Assembly (NCBI GenBank): GCA_023614405.1
Contig: CM042693.1
Coordinates: 338,317,527-338,381,526, forward strand
From: Avena insularis
Lineage: Eukaryota; Streptophyta; Magnoliopsida; Poales; Poaceae
DNA length: 64,000 bases
Direction: 5' to 3'
This document shows, piece by piece, positions 48,490 to 58,522 of this stretch (position 1 is its first letter; each line of letters begins with the position of its first letter). The notes beneath the pieces were generated by a model that was given only the letters and a program-made list of their open reading frames with translations, made no database searches and had not been told where the DNA came from. Both the position numbers and the translations under genes were made by a program.

Positions 48490-49150
48490 ATTTTATTCAT
48501 TCATAATCATAGTTTATTCCTGACTTTCTTCCTTTGTCATTATCCCCAGGTTCAGGTTCTCTTGAATACGGTCTAGTAGATCCCATTTAGCTTCTTCCTT
48601 CATACGTGTGAATGATCCAGCAAAAGAAGCATCTAGTAAATATTTATCATGAAGACAAAGCCTAGCATAAAAGTTATTGATAATAATATTGTTAGGGAGT
48701 TCATGAATAGGACATTTAAGCATTAGTAACTTCAATCTCCCCCAAGCTTGAGCTATACTCTCCATAACGAGGCCAAAAGTTATATATCGATTTATATCCT
48801 TATGAATCTCACTTGGAGGACAGAATTTTGAATAAAAGAGAGATGCCATTTCCTCCCATTCCATGGATTTTCCATTCTTTAGCAGCTTATACCATTCTTC
48901 AATTTCTCCCTTTCAAGGATATAGAGAGTAACTTCTTCACCTATTCAGTTGTGATACCTCACAGTTAAACAACCCGCATAATTCATGGATAAAAATCAAA
49001 TGATCACTAGGATGAACAGTTCCATCCCCAAAATAATAATTATCCATAACACAATCAACAGGTGGTGGTTCATCTACTACCCTAACAGTAGTAGTAGTTT
49101 TCCCAAACAGAAACCAAGTGGGTTATCCATATTGGAAATAAAGTAACAAA
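48490..49150 (-). pseudogene. gag of the Athila-like element
   Basis: The frame 48864-48514 encodes the core of the plant retrotransposon gag domain: WEEMASLFYSKFCPPSEIH, SIAQAWGRLKLLMLKCP, LYARLCLHDKYLLD-type and SFTRMKEEAKWDLLDRIQEN motifs. The N-terminal part (HELCG, EIEEWYKLL-like, about 49010-48870) is broken by frameshifts. Gag forms the particle shell. The break between this frame and 47534-48484 is near 48500-48560, where the reading frame changes. Confidence 0.75.
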
Positions 49151-49220
49151 ATGTAAACAAAAGCAATACTCACAAGAGAAGTTTCCTTTACCAGTTCCAC
49201 TCATCAATAGCGCTCACTCT

Positions 49221-49238
49221 CGGCAACGGGCGCTAGAA
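49221..49238 (-). promoter_or_regulatory. Primer-binding site of the Athila-like element
   Basis: The minus strand reads TAGCGCCCGTTGCCGAGAG eleven bases after the LTR end. Athila elements of grasses have TGGCGCCGTTGCCGGGG at this place, so this is a lightly decayed version. Confidence 0.65.
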
Positions 49239-49246
49239 AATAGTCT

Positions 49247-50582
49247 TGATGAACCACAAGTATAGGGGTGTATCGAGTACTTTCAATAAATAGGAGGTAG
49301 ATCCCAACGAGGAGAAAAAGGTGTTGACTAGTGGTATGGAGCAGGAATTCTCTAAATACTTAGCAAACGGATTTTAGGGTTTTCGATAAAGCAACAAAAC
49401 AAAGTGCAAGTAATAAAGACAACGAACAAACGTGAAGTAAGTGTCCCAATCCTTACTTAGCAAAGGACAAGCCGGTGGAAATACTTGTAAGGACCAAATG
49501 TTCTCGAGGACACATGGGAATTCGGTCAAGTTATTTCGCTTCAAATAGCTGAGTACTCTTTGTTGGTTTTATAAGTGTTGTGTGGGTGAACCTGTGCTAA
49601 TGTACCGACCTTACTTGGACTAATACATACTTGGATTAAACCCCTGCAAGCATCCGTAATTACAGGAAAGTACTTAAGATATAAACCTAACCACAGCCTT
49701 AAACTCTTAGATCCTACACCCAGTGCAATGGTGTCCTAACGAGGGTTTAGGTTTCTATCACTCGCAACCCCATAATTAGTAGCCGAATACACAATGCATT
49801 CCCCTAGGCCCATAAATGGTGAAGTATCATGTAGTCGACGTTCACATGACACCACTAGAAGAATAGCACCACAACTTAAATACTAAACCATTGAATAATA
49901 ACTCAACACAAATGCACTACTAACAACATGACTTCTCCCATGTCCTCAAGAACTAGACGAAGTATTCACAATACATCATATGGATCAAGATAAAGGATGA
50001 TATGGTGATGGATAACAATCTAAACATAAAGAATAATCCAATGGTTCCACTCACAAGCATCAACTACAATAGTAATTAACAACGGGAAAGTTTCCCCTAA
50101 GACTAGTGCAAGATCCAATACAATTGTTACAACGGGATGGAGTGGTGATGATGGTGCTGGTGGAGAAGATGGTGTGGATGATGATGATCCCCGAGTATTA
50201 GGGTTTCGAGAGGAAGATATAGGCGAGAGGGCGGTCGAGTCGGCCAGTGGGTTATTATTTGCCCTAGGCGCGGGGCAAGGTGGGCCCGCGCCTAGGGGGT
50301 GTGGGACCCCTGTGGTCCAGCTACGCCTCCCCTTCTGGCTTCATTCGTCTTCTGGGAAAATATAATTTTCCAATATTTTTCTGGTATTTTTCTGATCTTC
50401 GCAAAATTGCATCAAAACACCTCTTTTTCCATCAGAAACCTGAATCCGGCAGTCCATCCTCCAAGAATCACCCAACATGCAAAAATAGAGGAAAATACAT
50501 AAGTAACACCTCATAATAAGATATATATCAATGAATAGAGGAAAATTATGATATAGAATGGTGATGCAAATTGGATGTATCA
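49247..50582 (-). repeat. Athila-like 5' LTR (1.34 kb)
   Basis: This direct repeat of 42418-43895 lacks about 150 bp between GATGATGAT (about 50178) and CCCCGAGTAT (about 50189). The two LTRs otherwise align end to end, with clustered small indels. Confidence 0.85.
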
Positions 50583-51236
50583 GGGGGAAATTGGGAGATA
50601 ATGCATTGATAAAGAACAGTAGAAGTTAGGCAAGTTTGATCTATGCTCACCAGGTTTTTGATGAAATGGCCTCATGAATTCAAAGTTTGAATTTTTGGAT
50701 GAATTTTGGTGAGTGGTCTGATCATAAGTTTGGTAGTCTCTGGTTGCTTGGGTTTGGAAAGGTGAATTGATTTGGTTGGTTTTTGAGAAATGGTGATCTT
50801 AGTACCTATTAAGGATTCAATTTTGAATTATCCTTTAAATAGATTTTGAATTTGTTTATGTTGGTTTGTAAAGTGATTGGGTTCACTTTTACTTGGTCTA
50901 GCAAGGTGAAGAGAATTGGTTTTGTTTCTGTTAGAAATCTTTTTACTAGGAACACCAAAGTGGTCTAGTGGTTATCTTTGGTCAAAATGACCATTTGCTT
51001 ATATTTCTTATATTTGATTTTCTTTATTTGATTCTACTTAATGATCTAGATGATGTTGTTTTCATCTTTAAACCAATCTTAGCATTCATAGCAATCAAAC
51101 ATGGTAATTGCAATCATTCATGCATTAATCACACACACATGCATTCATATTAATTTTTAATAATAAAAGTTTTTGTTAACCCTAAACTTGGGTGATTAGA
51201 ACTTGATAATCTTGTTTAATATTTTGAGGTGTTACA
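50583..51236 (-). repeat. Tekay-like element, 5' LTR, piece 3 of 3
   Basis: This piece resumes with GGGGGAAATTGGGAGATAATGCATTGAT, matching AATGGGGAACCTGGAGACAATGCATTGAT at about 22475 in the intact LTR, and ends GAGGTGTTACA like 23162. Together with pieces 1 and 2 it totals about 4.27 kb. Confidence 0.85.
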
Positions 51237-51305
51237 TCGGTGACTTGGAACGCTGACGATTATATCGCCGACCCATACCGCCACGGGGAAGCACCAGGCG
51301 ACAAT
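51237..51305 (+). pseudogene. Unidentified coding fragment, right half, with splice donor
   Basis: After the TCGGT target copy (51237-51241), ACTTGGAACGCTGAC... continues the reading frame left open at 18972 and encodes TWNADDYIADPYRHGEAPGDN. It ends at AATA|GTAAGT (51306), a consensus 5' splice site. The preserved frame across a 32 kb insertion supports both the insertion boundaries and the coding nature of the target. The protein family is unknown to me. Confidence 0.45.
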
Positions 51306-51416
51306 AGTAAGTTCCTTCCTTGACTTCGCAGTCACGGTATTGTAGTCGCGGTTTTTTGATGCTTGCTTTGTTTCCGTCAGTTATTTTAGGTCCTAAAGAA
51401 TTGGCTCCCTCCCATC
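51306..51416 (+). other. Putative intron start before solo LTR
   Basis: The GTAAGT donor is followed by T- and C-rich sequence with possible acceptors (TTTCCGTCAG near 51380, TTATTTTAG near 51390). The next element begins at 51417, so the downstream exon, if any, lies beyond 53735 or has been lost. Confidence 0.3.
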
Positions 51417-53735
51417 TGTAAGAACATGTGGGCCCCCATGTGTGGTTTTGGTAATTAATGACAATCTTTATGGACTAATGTGTGTATTAAGTTGCACTTA
51501 TAGGATTTCTCCATTGACATCGCTTGGAGCATGTGTTCGCTTCAAGGTCGATGAAATGATAAGAAGATGTGTTGTGCGAGCTCAAAATGCGCCATCTATA
51601 GAAGAGCTCATGTTTTATGCTTGCCATCCTCGGTGATCATGGATTGATGATGAGGAATTAAGAAAGGTGTTCCATCTTGAGAAGGGTAGGATCGTCTACA
51701 TCGAGCTCAAGGGAATGCTCAAGGCAAAGGTATAATCTTGATAGGTTTTCCTTTGTCACCCCATGTTGTGTGTGGAGACCGGTTTAGGATAGATAACAGA
51801 CTATCAAGAGGGGCTCTCAATCAGTAACTCGATCACATCGCTCGTAGAGAGCTCAAACCTTTGCATACTTGCATCGTATTTGGTTGTTATTTGGTATTAT
51901 CCATGTGAGGATATAGAGCTAGTGGTAATCTCCATAACAAGCTCTTGTTCATAAAAATCGGATCTTCCGTTTGTATCTTGTTGCGATTTTTATCTTGGCG
52001 GCTTTTCGGTTTCTCACCAAGTGAGGTATCCCACATTATTCTACTTGATACTTTCTCACTTGGTGATAACCAATATTTTCGTCAAAGCTACCAATCAAAA
52101 GTTATTGTCGTTTGAATATTCGCCGATTTGATTCTGAAAAGAAAAATAAAAACTGTTTTACTGGGTTGTCCGGTACTACCGGTCCTAATACCGGACGCTC
52201 CTGTTTCGGCCGACTCGCCCTCAGTCTTGTCCGGCTCCAGCTGTTTTATCGATCGGTAGTACCGCCCGGGTGGGCTGGTACTACCGGCCGGCCCAGATAC
52301 TCCTAGATACAGCCCCCACCTGCATCCTGGCACAGTTCCCTTGCGCCTGATCTCCCGCATGCATTGACTAGCCTCCACCAGTCCTCAAGGCTCACCACGC
52401 GCTGCTCGCCTCGCGCCGTCCCGTCCGCATCATTGCTCGACCAATTGCGCGCTGCCGCTTAGCTCGATGCGCGCTTAGCCCCGCTGGTTTTCTCATCGCT
52501 GCTGCCTCCCGCTGGGCCTGCATTGACCCACGCGCCTTGCTGCATTGCTGCCTAGCCCCACTCACTCGCTGCATGCGTCGTGCGCGTGCTGCCTGCCTGC
52601 TCGTGCGTTGTGCATGCTCTGCTAGCTGCCTAGCTGCTTCTGCTGCTGCGTTGCACACATGTTCGCTGGCACCGCTGGCTGCTGACCGGCTGCATGCCTA
52701 GCTGTTGCTGCTCGCTTGCTTGCTCGCTTCACCAGACCGTAGTACTGTTGAAAACGGTATCACCAAGCACCATTCAAAAATAGCCCCAACGACCAGATTT
52801 TCTGGGGCTGCTATTTAAGCCCTTGCCCGCTTTCGCTTAGTTAGCGCCTTCCTCTTCTATTAGCTAAGCTTTGTCAAGACTTTCTCTAGATTTTGAAGCT
52901 TGACTAATATCATCCCTCCGATGATTCTTGCCCATATTTGAGTGGAAGAGATAGAGATTCAGATCTATGTTTTGACCAAACCAAAACATCTCTTTGTGAG
53001 TATACCGTTGGGGATCTAGTTTTTGGGGGATTTTGTGTCCCTCTTGGATTCCTCCTCTCTTGTTCCCCCAATAGCGTTAGTAGCTTTGTTGGACCTTGAG
53101 AGTGAGGGATTGGAGCACCTTTGTGGTGTTCTTGCCATTTGCATTCGGTGCATCGGTTTGAGTTCTCCTCGGAGGATTTGGTCCGTGTTACTCATTGGAT
53201 CTTCTCCCTCTTGGGTTCTTGGAACCCTAGACAGTTTTGTGGCCTTGGTGGCTTTGTTGGGAGCCTCCAATTGTTGTGGAGAAGTGCCCCAACCTTGTGA
53301 GAGGTTCCGCTACACCGACAAGTGCACCGATAGTGGAAGCGTGGATCGATCCCATTGGGCTGAGATTCACCAGAGAGTAAGGGAGGCTCTTTGTTATGCT
53401 GGTGGTTTGATACCACCCCTCTCCAAACGAGACGTACTCCATGTTGGGAGGAACTCAAGAAATATCATCGTCTCAAGGCCTCGGGTTATCTCTATACCCA
53501 GATCTTTACTTGTGCACTTTACATTGTGAAAGCCTTCATGCTTAAAGTAATATATATCTTTCTATCACTTTGTTGCTTGTATTGCTTAGCATAAGTTGTT
53601 GGTGCACATAGGTGAACCTTAGTTGTTCTAGGTTGTGCTAAACAAAGTAAACACTAGTTTATTCCGCCTTTGTTGAGCCACTCTAGGAAAAGTTTTAATC
53701 GACATTCACCTCTAGGCGCCATCCGTATCCTTTCA
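51417..53735 (+). repeat. Solo LTR (or LTR fragment) with GGTACTACCGG motifs
   Basis: It begins TGTAAGAACATGTGGGCCCCCATG and ends TCACCTCTAGGCGCC...ATCCTTTCA, both recognisable as the ends of a long LTR family common in grasses. A plus-strand TATTTAA lies at 52812 and GC-rich U3 lies upstream. GGTACTACCGG occurs near 52172 and 52277, with its inverse CGGTAGTACC at 52254. No primer site follows 53735, so it is not the 5' end of an element here. Flanks CCATC (left) and CCGCT (right) do not form a clear duplication. The 168-codon frame 53023-53529 lies in the R/U5 part and is not a convincing gene. Confidence 0.7.
52812..52818 (+). promoter_or_regulatory. TATA-like box in the solo LTR
   Basis: GGGGCTGCTATTTAAGCCC places TATTTAA about 1.4 kb into the LTR, between GC-rich U3-like sequence and the region that would be transcribed. 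A decayed or weak TATA box is plausible. Confidence 0.4.
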
Positions 53736-54940
53736 CCGCTGATGAAGAGTCCTCCAGAGATACCGGAGAGGATTCGGACAAGTCCTCCGAAGACGAGGAC
53801 AAGGTGGTGGAGGTCGCCACCTGTGCCCGCAGCTCTAAGACCCGCAGTGTATAACGTGAACTCGAGGCGACTCCAGCCTTGAGGAACGCGACGGGAGGAG
53901 GGCTACATGCACGAGCATAGGGCGCATGGGCCACACCATCAAAGACTATACTAAGGCGAAGTCGCCTTAAAGAAGAAGGCGCCAAAGGAGGCGTCGCCTC
54001 CTAGGTCGGCGGCCATTTTTGAGTCGGACGATGAGTTCGATGACGCAGAGGCCGAGGCTTTGACAAAGATTCCGAGCATGAAGGGATCGGGAGTCAAGGC
54101 TATGGTGGAGAGCTAAATCCTGCTTAGGCGATCCCGCCATTCTCGGCATCGAGAGGACAAGGGGCCGCCCTGGCCATGGAGTCGAGGTCGTCACCACCAA
54201 AGAGGGCTCACGTGTCGCCTGAGCCAGAGATGCTTGCAACCGTGGTCTCGTCGTCGAAGAAGCCCTCAGTGTCGTGGGCCTTGAGCGTGTTCGACATTTA
54301 GCCTTACGTGCAAGCTATGCCTAGAGTTGGAGAAGCCGGTGTACATCCACACCGGTCTTCGCTTCATTCCGGTCGCCAAGTAAGTTCGCGCCGGGTTGCC
54401 CTAAGGATTTTTTGGAGTCGTTAGTCGGAGTGCTGATTGTACCATTCTGCAGGACCGGCGTATAGAAGATTGGTCACCCTTTGGTGGCCAAGGTACCGCC
54501 AGCGATCGAGGGGAGGCCAACCTTCAAGAAGAGGAAGGTGAAGCAATGAGAACTAGTCGAGGGGCACAAAGAAGAGGAAGTAGGACGACTTAGCCGCAGG
54601 CACCGGGGCGACAACGATTCATCGCTGAGGCGCCGATTCGAGCCGCCGCCGCCCTTGAGGCTGGCCGGGTCGCGAGCTCGTAGTTGGGCAACCCGACCGC
54701 TGGGTGGGTGTCGGCCCACGACTAGTGCCCCGAAGCGAAGTCGCGATGTTTCCTTGCTTTGTGCTGAACGCGCTATGGTGATAGCGAAACGCTTTAGGTA
54801 CCAGGTCATATATGGAGACGCTGGTAGTGACGCTGGTGGAAATCGCTCGCCTTGCCATCGGTGGATGCGATCGAGCCCACAACATGCTAGCGCCGCCATC
54901 CGTGTATGTCCATTCTCGAGGATCTAGTCGCTGAATTTCA
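53736..54940 (+). pseudogene. GC-rich degenerate coding block with an intron-like segment
   Basis: Plus-strand frames read as a low-complexity charged protein: ADEESSRDTGEDSDKSSEDED (53740-53802), then KKKAPKEASPPRS and ESDDEFDDAEAEALTKIPS (about 53970-54080). AA|GTAAGTTCG at 54381 and CTGCAG at 54448-54453 bracket a possible 70 bp intron, and basic KKRKVK follows at about 54528. Stops interrupt all frames. The acidic-basic linker style resembles the disordered part of some grass transposon proteins. It could also be the downstream exons of the coding unit at 51242-51305. I cannot assign it. Confidence 0.35.
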
Positions 54941-55022
54941 GAGGCTAGATTCTTATATCTTTTGTTTTCCTGTCCCCAAGTGACTAGTCGTTGAATTTCA
55001 GCGGCTAGGCACTTAGAACTTT

Positions 55023-56389
55023 TGTTGGGAATATGCCCTAGAGGCAATCATGTATGATGATATTTTCCATTGTATTCATAAAGATATTAAGTAGTCCTTG
55101 TATAAACATCTTATGTATCATTGAATATGTGATTCGTTGTGGAACCATATATTCATGTTGATTGTACTAAATATCCTTGGTCAATGAGGTTGTGCTAGAC
55201 ACACAACTTAGACCAATGTGAAAGCTGGCTTGATGACTCGGTTCCACTTGTCATGGGCATGGTGATGCCATTCCGACTTACACAGATTGGGCTAAAGAGT
55301 TTAGCGAGTCGGATTGACCCATATTGAGGTACAACGAACAAGTAGTCATTTGTATATCTCAATCAATGTAATCCTTAGACCAGAGGTTGTTGCATAGTCC
55401 GAGTTGAGGATCACCAACTTAGGTTCTGTCAAACGATGATCCGTAACTGGGCAGTTATAAAGGCAGAGTTCAGGTCGACTGAGAATCAAGCTGCGTGATG
55501 TGAATAACCAAGATGGGATTTTGCCCCTCCACTCGGAGAGATATTCTCTGGGCCCTCTCGGATGATATGATTCGGAAAGTATGGCCATGCACGACTCGGT
55601 TAAGTGTTAACCGAGACGGTCGACTAAGAGTTAGTTGGGTGAATCACTTATCTCGAATCGAGAAGAGAGTCGGACTATTTAAGGGATGACGAATATTTGC
55701 CTATAGTCTGACAAGGTATATCGTGAGGCAAAAGGGACTCGGACGTAAGTCGCATTGGAAAGGCAAGTCATCATGACTCATTGGTACTTGGGAGTCGGCA
55801 CATTATGCTAGGAGCCGATGCCGACTGATCGATTGAGAGTCGGACTCCAATCATGTCTGAGTAGCCATGTGCCTGCCGGGTCACACACTTAAGAGCGGGA
55901 GCAAGTTCGGATTGGATCTGAATCGGAAATCTGGTCGGGTTGGACCCGAGCCGGATTAGGACTGAGTCAGTGAGTCATACTCACAGTGACTAGTGTTATA
56001 TGGGCTTTAGTGAATGGGCCACGAGAGTGGAGCCCACGTTCACTCCCTATATATAGTGGAGCACCGTAACCCAGAAAGGTTAATCGTTGATTGGTTAGGT
56101 CATTCCATGTGTTGGAAACCCTAGCTCCATAGCAGTCCTGCCGTCGTAACGAACCTAGCAGTTCGCCGCCGGCGCTCCTCCTTGTATATGTGGATACCAG
56201 CAGAGGTGTTGTACGATTAGCACCAGGACGATCGGATCGCAAAGGACTGCACTGCATCAACTGACGCGCTACATCAGTAATCCGCAACTGCGCGTCTAGT
56301 GGTAAACCTCGTGGCCTTCTACCTCGGCTAGATCTTGGGATCACCACATTAGGGAAAAAGGTTTTATTTTATCTTTGCATGGCCCAACA
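55023..56389 (+). repeat. Copia element 5' LTR (1.37 kb)
   Basis: It aligns end to end with 61667-63035. Visible differences are scattered substitutions and a few indels near the 5' end. It ends CCCAACA directly before the primer site and contains a TATA box at 56048. Confidence 0.95.
56048..56056 (+). promoter_or_regulatory. TATA box in copia 5' LTR
   Basis: CTCCCTATATATAGTGGAGCACC is a strong plant TATA box. It lies 340 bases from the LTR end and is preserved identically in the 3' LTR (62695-62703). Transcription would start about 30 bases downstream. Confidence 0.7.
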
Positions 56390-56390
56390 G

Positions 56391-56402
56391 TGGTATCAGA
56401 GC
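56391..56402 (+). promoter_or_regulatory. Copia primer-binding site
   Basis: TGGTATCAGAGC is a perfect match to the site complementary to plant initiator methionine tRNA. It starts one base after the LTR end. Confidence 0.9.
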
Positions 56403-57697
56403 GATAGCTTCTGGTTTTAGGCTCGAGATCTCGCATATGTGATATGCGGTTGGCTGTAGATGAGATCTATGTGTTGTTTGGTGGTCGAGCTATAAGATAG
56501 ATCGGTTTTGTACGAGGTTGATTGGATCAACTGTACTCGGAGAATGGTAGATCTGATTTCCGTGATCATACTGCTGAGTTCGTGGAATGACATACCCCTA
56601 CCGGTCGGCTTCCGCCATCGGGGTAGACAGTGACACGTAAATCCAGAAGCGGTGATCGGAGATTAAAGAGTTTGATCGAATCGGAATAATGGTCGGAATC
56701 CATGTCCGGATCGTAGATGAGATCTACGTTTTCGGAAAAATCTACGTTTCCGGGACCGCCGGCTTCGCCCTGTCATAGCGCCTTAGATGTCATTGCGAGT
56801 TTCACAACGCCGGTAGATAGTGTATCTATGCATAACTTGTTTTTGCAGGAAGTTGTCAATGGTATGGTTCATGTGCATGTGATGTATGTGTGTAATCCAT
56901 ACGTGATCTGTGAATCACGGTTTTTGTCAGCCGGCTGGAGCCTAGGTGCTATTATTTTATTGTATAACGACCTGCGTGTCGGATTCTCTATGTAATTTAC
57001 TTTACTAAGCTAGTGTAGCTATTTGGAGAATCCATGACATGCAAGGCGATGTACATGTCGGCGACATGGAGTAAGACGACGAGTGACAAGAGTTGGCACG
57101 AGTCGGATTGCAGGCTTTGTGGAGATGGAGATCTCCATGAAGGGAGCCATACCATTTCACATTATAATTGCTTTATTTTGTGTTATTGTTATGTCTCTGT
57201 TTTACCTCTATTAGATAGTTTATAAAATTTAATCCCTCAAAGAAGGTCTAGTCGGTTTTCCCGCCAGTGTTTGCACCATCACAAGTCAGACATTTTTGGT
57301 AGTGGGCTCATAAAATTGAGGTGTTGCCAATTCTTTCCGACTAGGTGGGTTCGAGTCAGACTCTTACTGCGGAAACACTCGGTAAGCTAGACGGGTCTAT
57401 CACAACGGTTGTGGGGCTCGGGGAAAGGTCAGATGGGAGTCGGGGCATGTGATGCCACCCGTCCAATAGGAGTCGCATGAGATGCGATTGACAAGGAGTT
57501 GTCTACCTAAATCACTTGGCGGCTAGCGGTGATGCTAAAGCTCACTAGCCGACTTGCTTATTTAGGATCCTGAATCACTAAGTAACCATCGGAGGGGTGT
57601 TGGTTCTAGTGGGAGCATAAGATATTAAAGTGTTTAATATGCTTGCTCTTTTATGAATACATGTCTTAAGTGTTTTGCATATTTTCTATTGTAGATC
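56403..57697 (+). other. Copia 5' untranslated leader
   Basis: This 1.3 kb region between the primer site and the gag start has no long frame. It would include the packaging signal. Short frames at 56717-56995 and 57034-57225 show no domain. Confidence 0.6.
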
Positions 57698-58522
57698 ATG
57701 GCACCAAGTAGCAGTCACTCTCAGATATCCGGTTTTGCGTTGAGAACTATCCTTGAGAAAGATAAACTAAACGACACTAATTTTACCAACTGGTATCGAA
57801 ATCTGAGAATTGTTCTCAAACAAGAAAAGAAGGACCATGTCCTAGACAACCCACTTCCAGATGAGCCGAATGAGAATGCGACTGTCGCTGCCACTAATGC
57901 CTACCGTCAGGCTAAGGATGAGTCCACAGATATTAGTTGTCTTATTCTTGCTCACATGGAACCGGACTTGCAAAAGCAGTTCGAGAATGTTGAGGCCTAC
58001 GATATGATCGAAATCCTCAAAAGTATGTTCCAAGCTCAGGCGAAGACTGAGAGGTATCAAGTCTCTCTGTCTTTGCTGAGTTGCAAGCTTAAGGATGGTG
58101 ATCCACTGAGTCCGCATATGATCAAAATGGTTGGTTATGTGCAGTCTCTGGAGAGGCTTGGCTATCCCATTAGCGAAGAGTTCGCTACGGATATAATTCT
58201 GAACTCTCTTCCTAGTGCATATGGGCAGTTCATTTCGAACTACCACATTCATGGTATGGATAAGAAGCTCACCGAATTGCATGGGATGCTCAAGCAGGCA
58301 GAGGCGGATCTCAAGAAGGGCGCTAGTCAAGTGTTGATGGTGCAGAATAAGGCTAAGTTCAAGAAGAGTTCTTGAACTAAAAAGAAGGCTAAGTCAGGAG
58401 AAAAGCAGGCTCAGGACCCGGTCCCAAGCGCTTACTCAGGGACTAAGCCATCTCCTTCAGCCGGATCCACTTGCTTCTACTGCAAGGCGGATGGCCACTA
58501 GAAGAGGAACTGCAACAAGTAT
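57698..58522 (+). pseudogene. Copia gag with zinc knuckle, two in-frame stops
   Basis: The start ATGGCACCAAGTAGC is the first ATG of a 225-codon frame with the copia gag layout: LNDTNFTNWYRNLRIVL near residue 25, YDMIEILKSMFQ near residue 105, YQVSLSLLSCKL, and LPSAYGQFISNYH near residue 172. A TGA at 58373-58375 ends it, but the same frame continues through a basic linker to CFYCKADGH-stop-KRNC, a C-x2-C-x4-H-x4-C knuckle in which a TAG (58499-58501) replaces the residue after His, usually Trp. The frame is shared with the protease-integrase frame that follows, so gag and pol form one polyprotein. Gag would build the cytoplasmic virus-like particle. Confidence 0.9.

Larger units (their letters stand above)
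42418..50582 (-). mobile_element. Athila-like Ty3-gypsy element, gag-protease only
   Basis: LTRs start TGATGA(G/A)CCACAAGTATAGGGG (42418, 49247) and end (ACAT or GTAT)ATCA-type (43895, 50582), with matching short inverted ends. The minus strand has a GCGCCCGTTGCCG primer site next to the right LTR and a GGGGGAGG purine tract next to the left LTR, both typical of the Athila lineage. Internal 5.35 kb encodes gag and an aspartic protease but no reverse transcriptase or integrase motif, so it was probably non-autonomous. Flanks TGGGG and GGGGG fit a 5 bp duplication with one change. The uninterrupted Tekay-like LTR has GAGTGAAATGGGGAACCTGG (about 22470) at the same place, which is the empty site. 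Confidence 0.85.
18973..51236 (-). mobile_element. Tekay/Del-like Ty3-gypsy retrotransposon with two nested insertions
   Basis: The element runs on the minus strand. Its boundaries are the LTR start TGTCAA(T/C)AC at 18973 and 29175 and the LTR end GAGGTGTTACA at 23162 and 51236. The internal region (23163-29174, 6.0 kb) encodes gag, protease, reverse transcriptase, RNase H and integrase in that order on the minus strand, with FIDDILIYS in the reverse transcriptase. A methionine-type primer site adjoins the right LTR and a purine tract (minus strand) adjoins the left LTR. Flanking bases TCGGGT before 18973 and TCGGT after 51236 fit a 5 bp target duplication with one inserted G. Two other elements (31324-40950 and 42418-50582) sit inside the right LTR. 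Without them the element is about 14.4 kb. All frames are broken, so it is inactive. Confidence 0.85.

Noticed and set aside
53023..53529. 168-codon plus-strand open frame
   Set aside because: It lies in the R/U5 part of a solo LTR and has no domain. LTRs of this family keep such sequence for non-coding reasons.
57842..58330. 162-codon minus-strand frame opposite copia gag
   Set aside because: It is antisense to a well supported gag frame and has no domain. It is a shadow of the coding strand.
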